Positions 10,510-17,545 of a stretch of 33,202 nt of DNA are shown here, in pieces. Numbering within the stretch: position 1 is the first letter of the stretch; every line of letters begins with the position of its first letter. The notes beneath the pieces were generated by a model. That model was not told where the DNA came from and searched no databases. It worked only from the letters and a program-made list of their open reading frames with translations. Source of the stretch: Sphingomonadaceae bacterium. GTDB taxonomy: Bacteria; Pseudomonadota; Alphaproteobacteria; Sphingomonadales; Sphingomonadaceae. Made by a program: the position numbers and the translations under genes. The stretch spans positions 1-33,202 of the forward strand of contig JABDLY010000052.1 of assembly GCA_013001755.1 (NCBI GenBank). Reading direction: 5' to 3'.

Positions 10510-10992
10510 TCACCCCCGGATATGCAGGACGCAGATCAGCGTGAAAAGGCGGCGCGCGGTATCGAAATCGACGTCGATCTTGCCTTCGAGCCGTTCCTTC
10601 AAAAGCTCCGCCGCGTCATTGTGAACACCGCGCCGCGCCATATCGATCGTTTCGATCTGCTGCGGCGTTGCCTGGCGGATCGCCTGAAAATAGCTGTCGC
10701 AGATCGCGAAATATTCGCGGATCGGGCGGCGGAAACGCGTGAGCCCGAGCACGATCGTCTCGAGCAGCGCATCGTTTTCGGCTGAAATATCGAGCGCCAG
10801 CCGGTTTTCCTCGACGCGCAATTTCAATTTGTACGGCCCGTCATATGCTTCGGGATAGCCTTTTTGCGGATCGAAATGATTGCCCTCGAGCAGATCGAAA
10901 ATCGCAATGCGCCGCTCTTGCTCGATATCGGCATTGCGCCAGATAATCGTCGCTTCGTCGAGTTCGACGTCGATGATGCGCGGGTCGCCCAT
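10510..10992 (-). CDS. UPF0262 family protein
   Basis: A 160-residue cytoplasmic protein with no signal or membrane segment. The sequence [20 protein letters not shown], then [51 protein letters not shown] and [18 protein letters not shown] matches the UPF0262 family, which I recall as largely confined to alphaproteobacteria. No function is established for it. The C-terminal region (about 100-160) looks alpha-helical. It is the first gene of the operon with the GH25-like gene and dcd, and its stop is one base from the next start. It is divergent from the SDR gene across 93 bases that should contain the promoters of both. Confidence 0.88.
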   Translation of the reverse strand: MGDPRIIDVELDEATIIWRNADIEQERRIAIFDLLEGNHFDPQKGYPEAYDGPYKLKLRVEENRLALDISAENDALLETIVLGLTRFRRPIREYFAICDSYFQAIRQATPQQIETIDMARRGVHNDAAELLKERLEGKIDVDFDTARRLFTLICVLHIRG

Positions 10993-11085
10993 GGGCGAGG
11001 ACTTAGGGGGAAGGGCCGCGCTTGGGAATAGCTTGGCTGGGACGGCATGTTTGCCTTAGGGTTTGATCGTAACGGGAGAGATGCT

Positions 11086-11895
11086 TTGGACAATTTCAAG
11101 GGCAAGACCGTCGCCATCACCGGCGGCGCGACGGGTATCGGCTTCGCGCTGGCCGAGGCGTTCGGCGCGGAAGGCGCTAACATCGTAATCGGTGAGCCGC
11201 GGCAGGAACGATTGACCGAGGCCGCCACCGCGCTCGGCGCGCTCGGTATCGAGGCGCGTTCGATGGTGATGGATGTCGCCGAGCCGGAGAGCGTGGAAGC
11301 CTTTGCCGATTTTGCATGGGCGCAATTTGGCGGCGCCGATATCCTGATCAACAATGCCGGTATCGCCATTCCGATGAAGCCGCTGACCGAGCTGCGGCTC
11401 GATGCGATGCGCAAACTGTTCGACGTCAATCTCTTCGGCGTCTGGCATGGCTGCGCGAGCTTCGGCCGGCGGATGATCGCGCGTGGCACCGAGGCCGCGA
11501 TCTACAATGTCGCCTCGGAAAACGCCTTCTTCACCGCCGTTCCCAACTCGGCAGCCTATGTCGCGTCGAAGCACGCCGTGATGGGGCTGACCGAGGCTTT
11601 TCGCGAAGAAATGCCCGATCACATCACCGTCGGCACGATCTTCCCCGGCTGGGTGAAATCCGAAATCTCCCCGCCCGAATTCAACAAGCTGGCAATGGAC
11701 ACCGATCGCTTCGCGGCGATCGTGCTCGACCAGATAAAGGCCGGCGAGAAATTCGTGGTGAGCCATGCCTTCAATATCGAGCACATCGATCGCCGGTATC
11801 GCGAACTTTCCGAAGCGTTCGAAAAATACGCACCGCGCTATGACGGCGACGATGAATATGATGTGCCGACGGTGATCGGACGGATGTCGGAATAG
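11086..11895 (+). CDS. Short-chain dehydrogenase/reductase (SDR)
   Basis: A 269-residue NAD(P)-dependent oxidoreductase of the classical SDR type. It has cofactor motif TGGATGIG (12-19), NNAG (89-92), and the catalytic set Ser144 (NVASEN), Tyr158 and Lys162 (YVASK), followed by PGWVKSEI. I chose the TTG at 11086: it follows GGGAGAG at 11074-11080 and gives (M)DNFKGKTVAITGG, the usual short lead before the first beta strand. An ATG at 11047 in the same frame would add 13 residues without a ribosome site. The substrate is unknown. The C-terminus (AFEKYAPRYDGDDEYDVP) is acidic and longer than in minimal SDRs. A repeat lies immediately downstream, before dnaB. Confidence 0.88.
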   Translation: MDNFKGKTVAITGGATGIGFALAEAFGAEGANIVIGEPRQERLTEAATALGALGIEARSMVMDVAEPESVEAFADFAWAQFGGADILINNAGIAIPMKPLTELRLDAMRKLFDVNLFGVWHGCASFGRRMIARGTEAAIYNVASENAFFTAVPNSAAYVASKHAVMGLTEAFREEMPDHITVGTIFPGWVKSEISPPEFNKLAMDTDRFAAIVLDQIKAGEKFVVSHAFNIEHIDRRYRELSEAFEKYAPRYDGDDEYDVPTVIGRMSE

Positions 11896-11908
11896 CGCAC
11901 GGACCCCC

Positions 11909-12000
11909 CGTCATTGCGAGCGCAGCGAAGCAATCCAGAGCGGCAAACGGCATCGCTTGTGGCTCTGGATTGCTTCGTCGCTTCGCTCCTCGCAATGACG
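11909..12000. repeat. CGTCATTGCGAG-type palindromic repeat, copy 2
   Basis: A 92-base inverted repeat. The left arm CGTCATTGCGAGCGCAGCG continues to GAAGCAATCCAGAGC (ending 11941). The right arm runs from GCTCTGGATTGCTTC (11962) to CCTCGCAATGACG (12000). The two arms differ by a few bases of extra GTCG/CTC sequence. Compared with the copy at 5625-5718 it is reversed: the GGAGCGAAGCGACGAAGC form of the arm lies on the right here and on the left there. It sits 13 bases after the SDR stop and 75 bases before dnaB, so it could form a stem at the end of the SDR message or affect dnaB expression. Confidence 0.9.
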
Positions 12001-12075
12001 AGATATTGATCGACCAACAGCATTTCCACAGCCTTGTCGGCTTGAGCCGCGAGGCGTTTCGCGCGACAAGGGCGC

Positions 12076-13581
12076 ATGGCCGATTCCCCCCTCCAACTTG
12101 TAAGCGAAAAAGAGGAGGGGCCACCGGCGCTTCCGCACAATATCGACGCCGAGGCCGCTTTGCTCGGCGCGCTGCTTATCGACAACCGGCTCGTCGACGA
12201 TGTCCAGCGGATCATCCGCGAGGAGCATTTCTTCGAGCCGACCCATGGCCGGATCTACGATGCGATCATCCGCATGGTCGTCGACAAGAACATGGTCGCC
12301 AATCCGGTGACGCTTAAACCGATCTTCGAAGCCGACGAAGCGCTCAAGGCGCTTGGCGGCGTCTCCTATCTCGTCAAGATCACCGAGAGCGGCGTCGCGC
12401 TGATCGGCGCACGTGATTTCGCGCAGCAGATTTACGAGCTCGCCATGCTCCGCGCGCTGATCGGCGTCGGGCGCGACATGGTCGAAAAAGCCGTCGATAC
12501 CAGCGAGGCCGTCGATCCGCGCGAGCAGATCGAAGAGGCCGAGATCGCGCTCTACGAAGTCGCCGAAAAGGACGGCGAGAGCGGGTCGACCAAACAGTTC
12601 GTCCGCGCGGCCGCCGAATCGGTCGAAATGGCACGGATCGCGATGAATTCGGGCGGCGGCGTTTCGGGCTATACGACGGGCTTCGAGAGCCTCAACCGGC
12701 AGCTTGCGGGCCTTCACAAATCGGACCTGATCATCCTCGCCGCGCGCCCTGGCATGGGCAAGACGGCGCTGGCGACCAACATCGCGTTCAACGCCGCGCA
12801 GCGCCACGCGCGCGATCAGGAAGACGGGATCGAGGAGTCGATCGGCGCGCCGGTCGCGTTCTTCAGCCTCGAAATGTCGGCCGACCAGCTGGCGACGCGT
12901 ATCCTGTCCGAGCAATCGGGGATCAGCTCCGAAAAGCTCCGCAAGGGCGCGATCAGCCAGAGCGAATTCCGCGATCTCGCGCGCGCCGCGAGCGACCTCG
13001 AAAGCCTGCCTTTCTATATCGACGATACGCCGGGCCTCACCATCGCGGCGTTGCGGACGCGCGCGCGGCGGCTCAAGCGACAACGCGGTATCGGCATCAT
13101 CGTCGTCGACTATCTCCAATTGCTCCAGGGATCGACGCGCACCGCCAACCAGAACCGCGTCCAGGAGATTTCGGAAATCAGCCGCGGGCTCAAGACTCTC
13201 GCCAAGGAGCTCGAAGTGCCGGTGCTCGCATTGTCGCAGCTCAGCCGCCAGGTCGAGCAGCGCGAGGACAAGAAACCGCAGCTTTCGGACCTGCGCGAAT
13301 CGGGCTCGATCGAGCAGGACGCTGATATCGTCCTCTTCATCTATCGCGAGGATTATTATCACAATTTCGGCGAGCCCGGCATGATCACCGACAAGAGCAC
13401 GCCTGAAGAAATCGCCAAACGCTCCGAATGGGAATCGAAGAACCAGGAGATTCATGGCCAGGCGCAGGTCATCGTCTCGAAGCAGCGCCACGGCGCGACG
13501 GGCGTCGTGACGCTGCGCTTCGAACCCGAATTCACCAAGTTCAGCGATCTGGCGTTCGAGGACCAGCGGCCGCAATATTAG
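12076..13581 (+). CDS. dnaB: Replicative DNA helicase
   Basis: A 501-residue hexameric helicase that unwinds DNA at the replication fork and recruits primase. It has the helical N-terminal domain (from about residue 20, PHNIDAEAALLGALLIDNR, to about 165), a linker, and the RecA-like motor with Walker A ARPGMGKT at 223-230, FFSLEMSADQLATR, Walker B IIVVDYLQLLQ, and LSQLSRQVEQREDKKPQLSD followed by RESGSIEQDADIV. Length matches alphaproteobacterial DnaB, and no intein is present. The first 15 or so residues (ADSPLQLVSEKEEGPP) are variable. ATG 12076 follows AAGGGCGC, a modest ribosome site. The gene converges on cysH with only three bases between stops. Confidence 0.97.
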   Translation: MADSPLQLVSEKEEGPPALPHNIDAEAALLGALLIDNRLVDDVQRIIREEHFFEPTHGRIYDAIIRMVVDKNMVANPVTLKPIFEADEALKALGGVSYLVKITESGVALIGARDFAQQIYELAMLRALIGVGRDMVEKAVDTSEAVDPREQIEEAEIALYEVAEKDGESGSTKQFVRAAAESVEMARIAMNSGGGVSGYTTGFESLNRQLAGLHKSDLIILAARPGMGKTALATNIAFNAAQRHARDQEDGIEESIGAPVAFFSLEMSADQLATRILSEQSGISSEKLRKGAISQSEFRDLARAASDLESLPFYIDDTPGLTIAALRTRARRLKRQRGIGIIVVDYLQLLQGSTRTANQNRVQEISEISRGLKTLAKELEVPVLALSQLSRQVEQREDKKPQLSDLRESGSIEQDADIVLFIYREDYYHNFGEPGMITDKSTPEEIAKRSEWESKNQEIHGQAQVIVSKQRHGATGVVTLRFEPEFTKFSDLAFEDQRPQY

Positions 13582-13584
13582 GCG

Positions 13585-14364
13585 TCAGAAGACAGGCTGG
13601 TTCGCCTCGTCGTCATCGCCGCCGCCGTCGATCGGCGAATGGATGCCGCATTCGGTCTTGTCCCAGCCGCGCCAACGGCCGGCGCGCGGATCCTCGCCGG
13701 GCGCTACCTTCGAGGTGCACGGCGCGCAACCGACCGAAAGATAGCCTTGTTCCTCGAGCGGATGCCGCGGCAGATCATGCTCTTCGAAATAGGCTTCGAG
13801 ATCGTCCTTCACCCAATCGCCGAGCGGATTGATCTTGAGCCGGCCGTCTTCGATTTCGAATCGCGGCAGGTTTTCGCGGGTCACCGACTGAAACGCCTTG
13901 CGGCCCGAAATCCATGCGTCGAGCCCGTCCTTGGCGCGCGCCAGCGGCTCGACCTTGCGGATCGCGCAGCAGCCATCGGGATCGAACGACCAGCGCAGGC
14001 CGTTGGCGTCTTTCTCGGCGAGCGTCTCCGCATTCGGGGTGACAACGGAGGCAGCGGTCAGGCTAAGCCGTGCGATCAGCTGCTCGCGATAGGCAAGCGT
14101 TTCGGGAAACATTTTGAGCGTATCGACGAAGATGACCGGGAGTTCTTTGTCCACCCGCGAAACCAGATGAAGCAACACGGCGGCTTCGGTGCCGAACGAC
14201 GAAACGAGCGCAATCTTGCCAAGCGCGCCTTCGCCGATCAGCGTGCCAAGCATCGTCTTCGCATCGACGCCCTCGAAGCGCGCATTGAGCCGGTCGGCGT
14301 CGGCTTGCGTAAAGGCGGGCCGGCTGTCGATAATGTCGAGGACGCGAGCAGCATTACTGGCCAT
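13585..14364 (-). CDS. cysH: APS/PAPS reductase (assimilatory, Fe-S type)
   Basis: A 259-residue thioredoxin-dependent reductase that converts activated sulfate to sulfite. The nucleotide-binding loop SSFGTEAAVLLHL is at 55-67. Cys132-Cys133 and Cys213-x-x-Cys216 form the CC...CxxC pattern that binds a [4Fe-4S] cluster, which in this family favours adenylyl sulfate (APS) over PAPS. Catalytic Cys239 lies in TECGIH. The C-terminal tail GGGDDDEANQPVF is acidic. I chose ATG 14364 (MASNAARVLDII); longer open starts lack support and would run into the upstream gene. It overlaps the DUF934 gene by 11 bases and ends the cysteine operon. Sulfite made here feeds CysI, encoded two genes upstream. Confidence 0.94.
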   Translation of the reverse strand: MASNAARVLDIIDSRPAFTQADADRLNARFEGVDAKTMLGTLIGEGALGKIALVSSFGTEAAVLLHLVSRVDKELPVIFVDTLKMFPETLAYREQLIARLSLTAASVVTPNAETLAEKDANGLRWSFDPDGCCAIRKVEPLARAKDGLDAWISGRKAFQSVTRENLPRFEIEDGRLKINPLGDWVKDDLEAYFEEHDLPRHPLEEQGYLSVGCAPCTSKVAPGEDPRAGRWRGWDKTECGIHSPIDGGGDDDEANQPVF

Positions 14365-14782
14365 GACGTTTGTTCCAAATCGGCTGGCGGTCATCGGCCG
14401 CGTGTTGATAGACATGGTTCCAGCGGGCGAGCGCTTTTTCGGCATCGCCGGGATCGAGCGGTGTTTCCGGCGAGAAGCTGTCGAAACCGCAGCGCCGCAT
14501 AAAGGCAATTTGGTCGATTAGGACATCGCCTTGCGCGCGGATTTCGCCGTCGAACCCGTGTTCGCGCAAGATACGCGCGGCGGAATAGCCGCGGCCGTCG
14601 CCAAAGGCCGAAAAGCCGATCTCGATCAGCGCGAGCCGATCGAGAAAGGGAAGCAGCTGGCGGGCGTCTTCGCCATCTTCAAGCCGCACGGCGGTGGCGT
14701 TCGACTGATCGAGAAATCCGTCGAGCGTGACGGCGGGTTCCTCATGCGCCTCGTCATCGCGGAAGCGAAGGAGATTATCCAT
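14354..14782 (-). CDS. DUF934 family protein of the cysteine operon
   Basis: A 142-residue soluble protein. The core reads IEIGFSAFGDGRGYSAARIL, then EIRAQGDVLIDQIAFMRRCG and FDSFSPE, which I recognise as DUF934, a family usually encoded between cysI and cysH in alpha- and betaproteobacteria. Its function is unknown; conserved position implies a part in sulfite reduction or in handling electrons or cofactors for it. The start at 14782 follows GGAGGCGC on the minus strand and overlaps the cysI stop by eight bases. Its own end overlaps the cysH start, so translation of all three is probably coupled. Only one cysteine is visible (in RRCGF), so an Fe-S cluster of its own is unlikely. Confidence 0.88.
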   Translation of the reverse strand: MDNLLRFRDDEAHEEPAVTLDGFLDQSNATAVRLEDGEDARQLLPFLDRLALIEIGFSAFGDGRGYSAARILREHGFDGEIRAQGDVLIDQIAFMRRCGFDSFSPETPLDPGDAEKALARWNHVYQHAADDRQPIWNKRHGQ

Positions 14783-16406
14783 AAAGCGCCTCCTTGAAGC
14801 GATCCATTCCGACGCGGCGATAGGTATCGAGGAAGCGTTCGCCGTCCTCGCGCTCGGCGACGTAGACATCGGTCACTTTCTCGACCGCATCGACGATGCC
14901 GTCTTCGTCGAAGCCCGGGCCGGTGATCTTGGCGAGGCTGACATCTTCGGCGCCAGAACCGCCGAGCAGCAGTTGGTAGTTCTCGGTGCCTTTGCGGTCG
15001 ACGCCGAGAATGCCGATATGGCCGGCATGGTGATGGCCGCAGGCGTTGATACAGCCGGAGATTTTCAGTTTGAGCTCGCCAAGTTCCTTTTGCCGGTCGA
15101 TCTCCTTGAAACGCTGCGCGATCTTCTGTGCGACCGGGATCGAGCGCGCGTTGGCGAGGCTGCAATAATCGAGGCCCGGGCAGGCGATGATATCGCTGAT
15201 CAGGTCGAGATTGGGGCTGGCGAATTCCGCTTCGACCAGCTTTTGCCATATCGCGTGGAGATCCTGCTTGCGGACATGCGGCAACACGATGTTCTGCGAA
15301 TGCGTCACCCGGCATTCGTCGAAGCTGTAGCGCTCGGCGAGATCGGCCATCAGTTCCATCTGCGCCGAAGACGCGTCGCCGGGAATGCCACCGGTCGGTT
15401 TCAGGCTGATAACCGCGATCGCATAGCCGGGCTGTTTATGGGTATGGACATTCTGGTCGAGCCAGACGGCGAAATCGGGATCGGAGCGGTCGATCTCATC
15501 GGACAAACCGGTTTCGAACGCCGGGTCTTCGAAATAGCCTTTGATGCGCTCTAGCTCGGCGGCAGGAGCATCGATATTCTGGCCTTGGAGATGAGCGAAC
15601 TCGGCCTCGACCTCTTCGATGAACTTTTCCGCACCCATCTCATGGACGAGGATCTTGATCCGCGCTTTGTACTTATTGTCGCGGCGACCGTAGCGGTTGT
15701 AGACGCGCAATATCGCCTCGGCATAGCTGACGAGATCGGCGACGGGCACGAAATCGCGGATCAGTGGGCCGATCATCGGCGTCCGGCCCATGCCGCCGCC
15801 GGCATAATAGCGCGCGCCGATTGCGCCGTCCTGCTCGACCATCTGGATGCCGATATCGTGGAGCCGCATCGCCGCGCGGTCTTCGTCCGAGGCGATCACC
15901 GCGAATTTGAACTTGCGCGGCAGGAACGAAAATTCCGGGTGAAAGCTCGACCATTGCCGCAGCAGCTCGGCATAGGGGCGCGGGTCGACAAGCTCGTCGG
16001 CCGCGGCGCCGGCATATTGGTCGGAGCTGATATTGCGGATGCAATTGCCGCTGGTCTGGATCGCGTGCATCTCGACGGTCGCCAGATCGGCGAGGATATC
16101 GGGTGCGTCCTCAAGCTTGATCCAGTTATACTGGATATTTTGCCGCGTCGTAAAATGCCCGTAATCGCGGTCGTATTTGCGCGCGATATGCGCGAGCATC
16201 CGCATCTGTTCGGAATTCAGCGTGCCATAGGGGACGGCGACGCGCAGCATATAGGCGTGGAGCTGGAGATAGAGGCCGTTCATCAGCCTCAATGGCTTGA
16301 ACTGATCCTCGGTCAGCTTGCCCGCGATGCGGCGCTCGACCTGATCGCGAAATTCCGCGACGCGCGTGTAGACCATTTCCTGATCGTAATTGTCGTATTT
16401 GTACAT
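14775..16406 (-). CDS. cysI: Sulfite (nitrite/sulfite) reductase hemoprotein
   Basis: A 543-residue siroheme and [4Fe-4S] enzyme for the six-electron reduction of sulfite to sulfide. Cluster ligands are Cys409 and Cys415 (ACPGLDYC) and Cys452 and Cys456 (SGCINACGHH). Siroheme-contacting parts include HFTTRQNIQYNWI (84-96), IQTSGNCIRNIS and ARYYAGGGMGRTPM. The two-fold repeated ferredoxin-like layout and length fit the ferredoxin- or CysJ-linked beta subunit. No cysJ flavoprotein is nearby, so the electron donor is not known from this window; ferredoxin is plausible. It starts one base after the DUF2849 stop. Nitrite reduction is a possible alternative, but the neighbours (CysH, siroheme synthesis) favour sulfite. 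Confidence 0.93.
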   Translation of the reverse strand: MYKYDNYDQEMVYTRVAEFRDQVERRIAGKLTEDQFKPLRLMNGLYLQLHAYMLRVAVPYGTLNSEQMRMLAHIARKYDRDYGHFTTRQNIQYNWIKLEDAPDILADLATVEMHAIQTSGNCIRNISSDQYAGAAADELVDPRPYAELLRQWSSFHPEFSFLPRKFKFAVIASDEDRAAMRLHDIGIQMVEQDGAIGARYYAGGGMGRTPMIGPLIRDFVPVADLVSYAEAILRVYNRYGRRDNKYKARIKILVHEMGAEKFIEEVEAEFAHLQGQNIDAPAAELERIKGYFEDPAFETGLSDEIDRSDPDFAVWLDQNVHTHKQPGYAIAVISLKPTGGIPGDASSAQMELMADLAERYSFDECRVTHSQNIVLPHVRKQDLHAIWQKLVEAEFASPNLDLISDIIACPGLDYCSLANARSIPVAQKIAQRFKEIDRQKELGELKLKISGCINACGHHHAGHIGILGVDRKGTENYQLLLGGSGAEDVSLAKITGPGFDEDGIVDAVEKVTDVYVAEREDGERFLDTYRRVGMDRFKEALYG

Positions 16407-16407
16407 C

Positions 16408-16704
16408 TCAGATCACCCAGTTTCCGGCGGCGGGGTCCGGCGGCGAGATTTTGAGATCGGGGCGCACCGTCGGGCCCGTCGCGCGGATCTTTTCCTTGAT
16501 ATGGATCGGAAGTACGCCGTCATCTGTCTTTTCCGCTTCGACCGTGTAGCAGTCGCTGACCGCGCGCTTGGCGATCTCGCGCGCGATGACATCCGTCACA
16601 TTGTCGTAGACCGGGACGGCATCGGATACGTGGCGCGACCAGTCATAGCCGGTCCACCAGACGACATCGCCGGTCTTGAGGTCGTTGCCGGTCAATATCT
16701 TCAC
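16408..16704 (-). CDS. DUF2849 family protein of the cysteine operon
   Basis: A 98-residue small soluble protein. The sequence (M)KILTGNDLKTGDVVWWTG, followed by YDWSRHVSDAVPVYDN and DCYTVEAEKTDDGVLPIHIKEK, matches DUF2849, found almost always between the siroheme methyltransferase and sulfite reductase genes of alphaproteobacteria. No enzymatic function is known. The start is GTG at 16704, which overlaps the cobA TGA stop as GTGA, so it is translated by coupling. Its stop is one base from the cysI start. Small size and mostly beta-strand character suggest a binding or accessory protein for sulfite reductase, which is an inference from position. Confidence 0.9.
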   Translation of the reverse strand: MKILTGNDLKTGDVVWWTGYDWSRHVSDAVPVYDNVTDVIAREIAKRAVSDCYTVEAEKTDDGVLPIHIKEKIRATGPTVRPDLKISPPDPAAGNWVI

Positions 16705-17483
16705 GTCACCGTCTCCGCACCGCGCGCGATCGCGACCAGCCTGTCTTCGGCATTCGAACGATCGACGACTTCGCCGACGATAATCACCGCCGGGCTCTCG
16801 ACATGTTCGCGCGCAACGAGGTCGCCGAGATCGGCGAGCAGCGAGCGCATCGCCCGTGCATCGGGGCGCGTCGCGCGCTCGACGATCGCGACGGGCATAT
16901 CGGGCGATACGCCGTCGGCGATCAATTTCTCGGCGATATCCGGCGCTGTCGCGACGCCCATATAGATGACGAGCGTACGGCCTTTGCCCGCAAGTCCTGC
17001 CCAATTCTGGTCGGACAGGCCCTTGCATTGGCCGGCGACGAAGGTGACCGCGCTCGAGGCTTCGCGATGGGTGAGCGGGAGCGCGGCATCGGCCGCAGCG
17101 CCGAGCGCCGCCGAAATGCCCGGAACGATCTCGACCGGAATGTCGGCCTTGCGCAAATCCTCGGCCTCTTCGCCGCCGCGCCCGAAGATAAACGGATCGC
17201 CGCCCTTGAGGCGCACGACATTCAATCCTTCGCGCGCTTTTTCGATCAATAGCGCATTGATGCCGGGTTGCGGCATTGTGTGACGGCTGCGTTGCTTGGC
17301 GACCGAGATGCGCGGCGTGGCGCCCGGGATCAGATCGAGCACGTCCTGGCCGACGAGCCCGTCGTGCACGACGAGATCGGCCTCCTGCAGCTCCCGCAAA
17401 GCGCGCAGAGTCAGTAGCTCGGGGTCTCCCGGCCCGGCGCCGACGAGCAAGACGCGGCCCGTTTTGAGATCGTCCATTTCCAT
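16701..17483 (-). CDS. cobA: Uroporphyrinogen-III C-methyltransferase (siroheme synthesis)
   Basis: A SAM-dependent enzyme of about 260 residues that methylates uroporphyrinogen III twice to give precorrin-2, the precursor of siroheme (and of B12). It shows VLLVGAGPGDPELLTLRAL near the N-terminus, VVHDGLVG, RLKGGDPFIFGRGGEEAE, EIVPGISAALGAAA, PLTHREASSAVTFVAGQCK and VIYMGVATA, all standard for SUMT. It is the lone methyltransferase domain; the dehydrogenase/chelatase half of CysG is absent here. First gene of the cysteine operon, it supplies siroheme precursor for CysI. The start is uncertain: 17483, 17477 and 17507 are all in frame, none with a strong ribosome site. Only about 40-60 bases separate it from upstream astD on the same strand. 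Confidence 0.93.
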   Translation of the reverse strand: MEMDDLKTGRVLLVGAGPGDPELLTLRALRELQEADLVVHDGLVGQDVLDLIPGATPRISVAKQRSRHTMPQPGINALLIEKAREGLNVVRLKGGDPFIFGRGGEEAEDLRKADIPVEIVPGISAALGAAADAALPLTHREASSAVTFVAGQCKGLSDQNWAGLAGKGRTLVIYMGVATAPDIAEKLIADGVSPDMPVAIVERATRPDARAMRSLLADLGDLVAREHVESPAVIIVGEVVDRSNAEDRLVAIARGAETVT

Positions 17484-17545
17484 GGCAGCAAAATGGCCAT
17501 GTCGCATGGCACAAACAAATGATGGTTGCTTGGAGCGGGTTTAGC

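Noticed and set aside
8430-10544. A very long open frame (about 700 codons) on the plus strand across the metallo-hydrolase, dcd and GH25-like genes
   Set aside because: It is antisense to three recognisable proteins, crosses their boundaries, and has the Arg/Asp/Gly/Ile-rich make-up expected from reverse reading of GC-rich codons.
9258-10992. UPF0262-GH25-dcd as an anti-phage system (dCTP deaminases can be defensive)
   Set aside because: This dcd is the ordinary housekeeping type without fused domains, and the neighbours are not known defence families.
12088-12120. CCCCTCC / GGAGGGG pair inside the first codons of dnaB as a possible decayed repeat
   Set aside because: Seven-base arms with a 19-base spacer and no further match to the rnr repeat; too weak to call, though the variable DnaB N-terminus would tolerate it.
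11911-13575. Long minus-strand open frame opposite dnaB
   Set aside because: Mirror of dnaB codons, starting in a repeat; no recognisable motif.
17496-17510. Dyad GCCAT-GTCGC-ATGGC near the cobA start as a possible operator
   Set aside because: Five-base arms rich in CATGG are expected by chance, and its position relative to the true start is uncertain.
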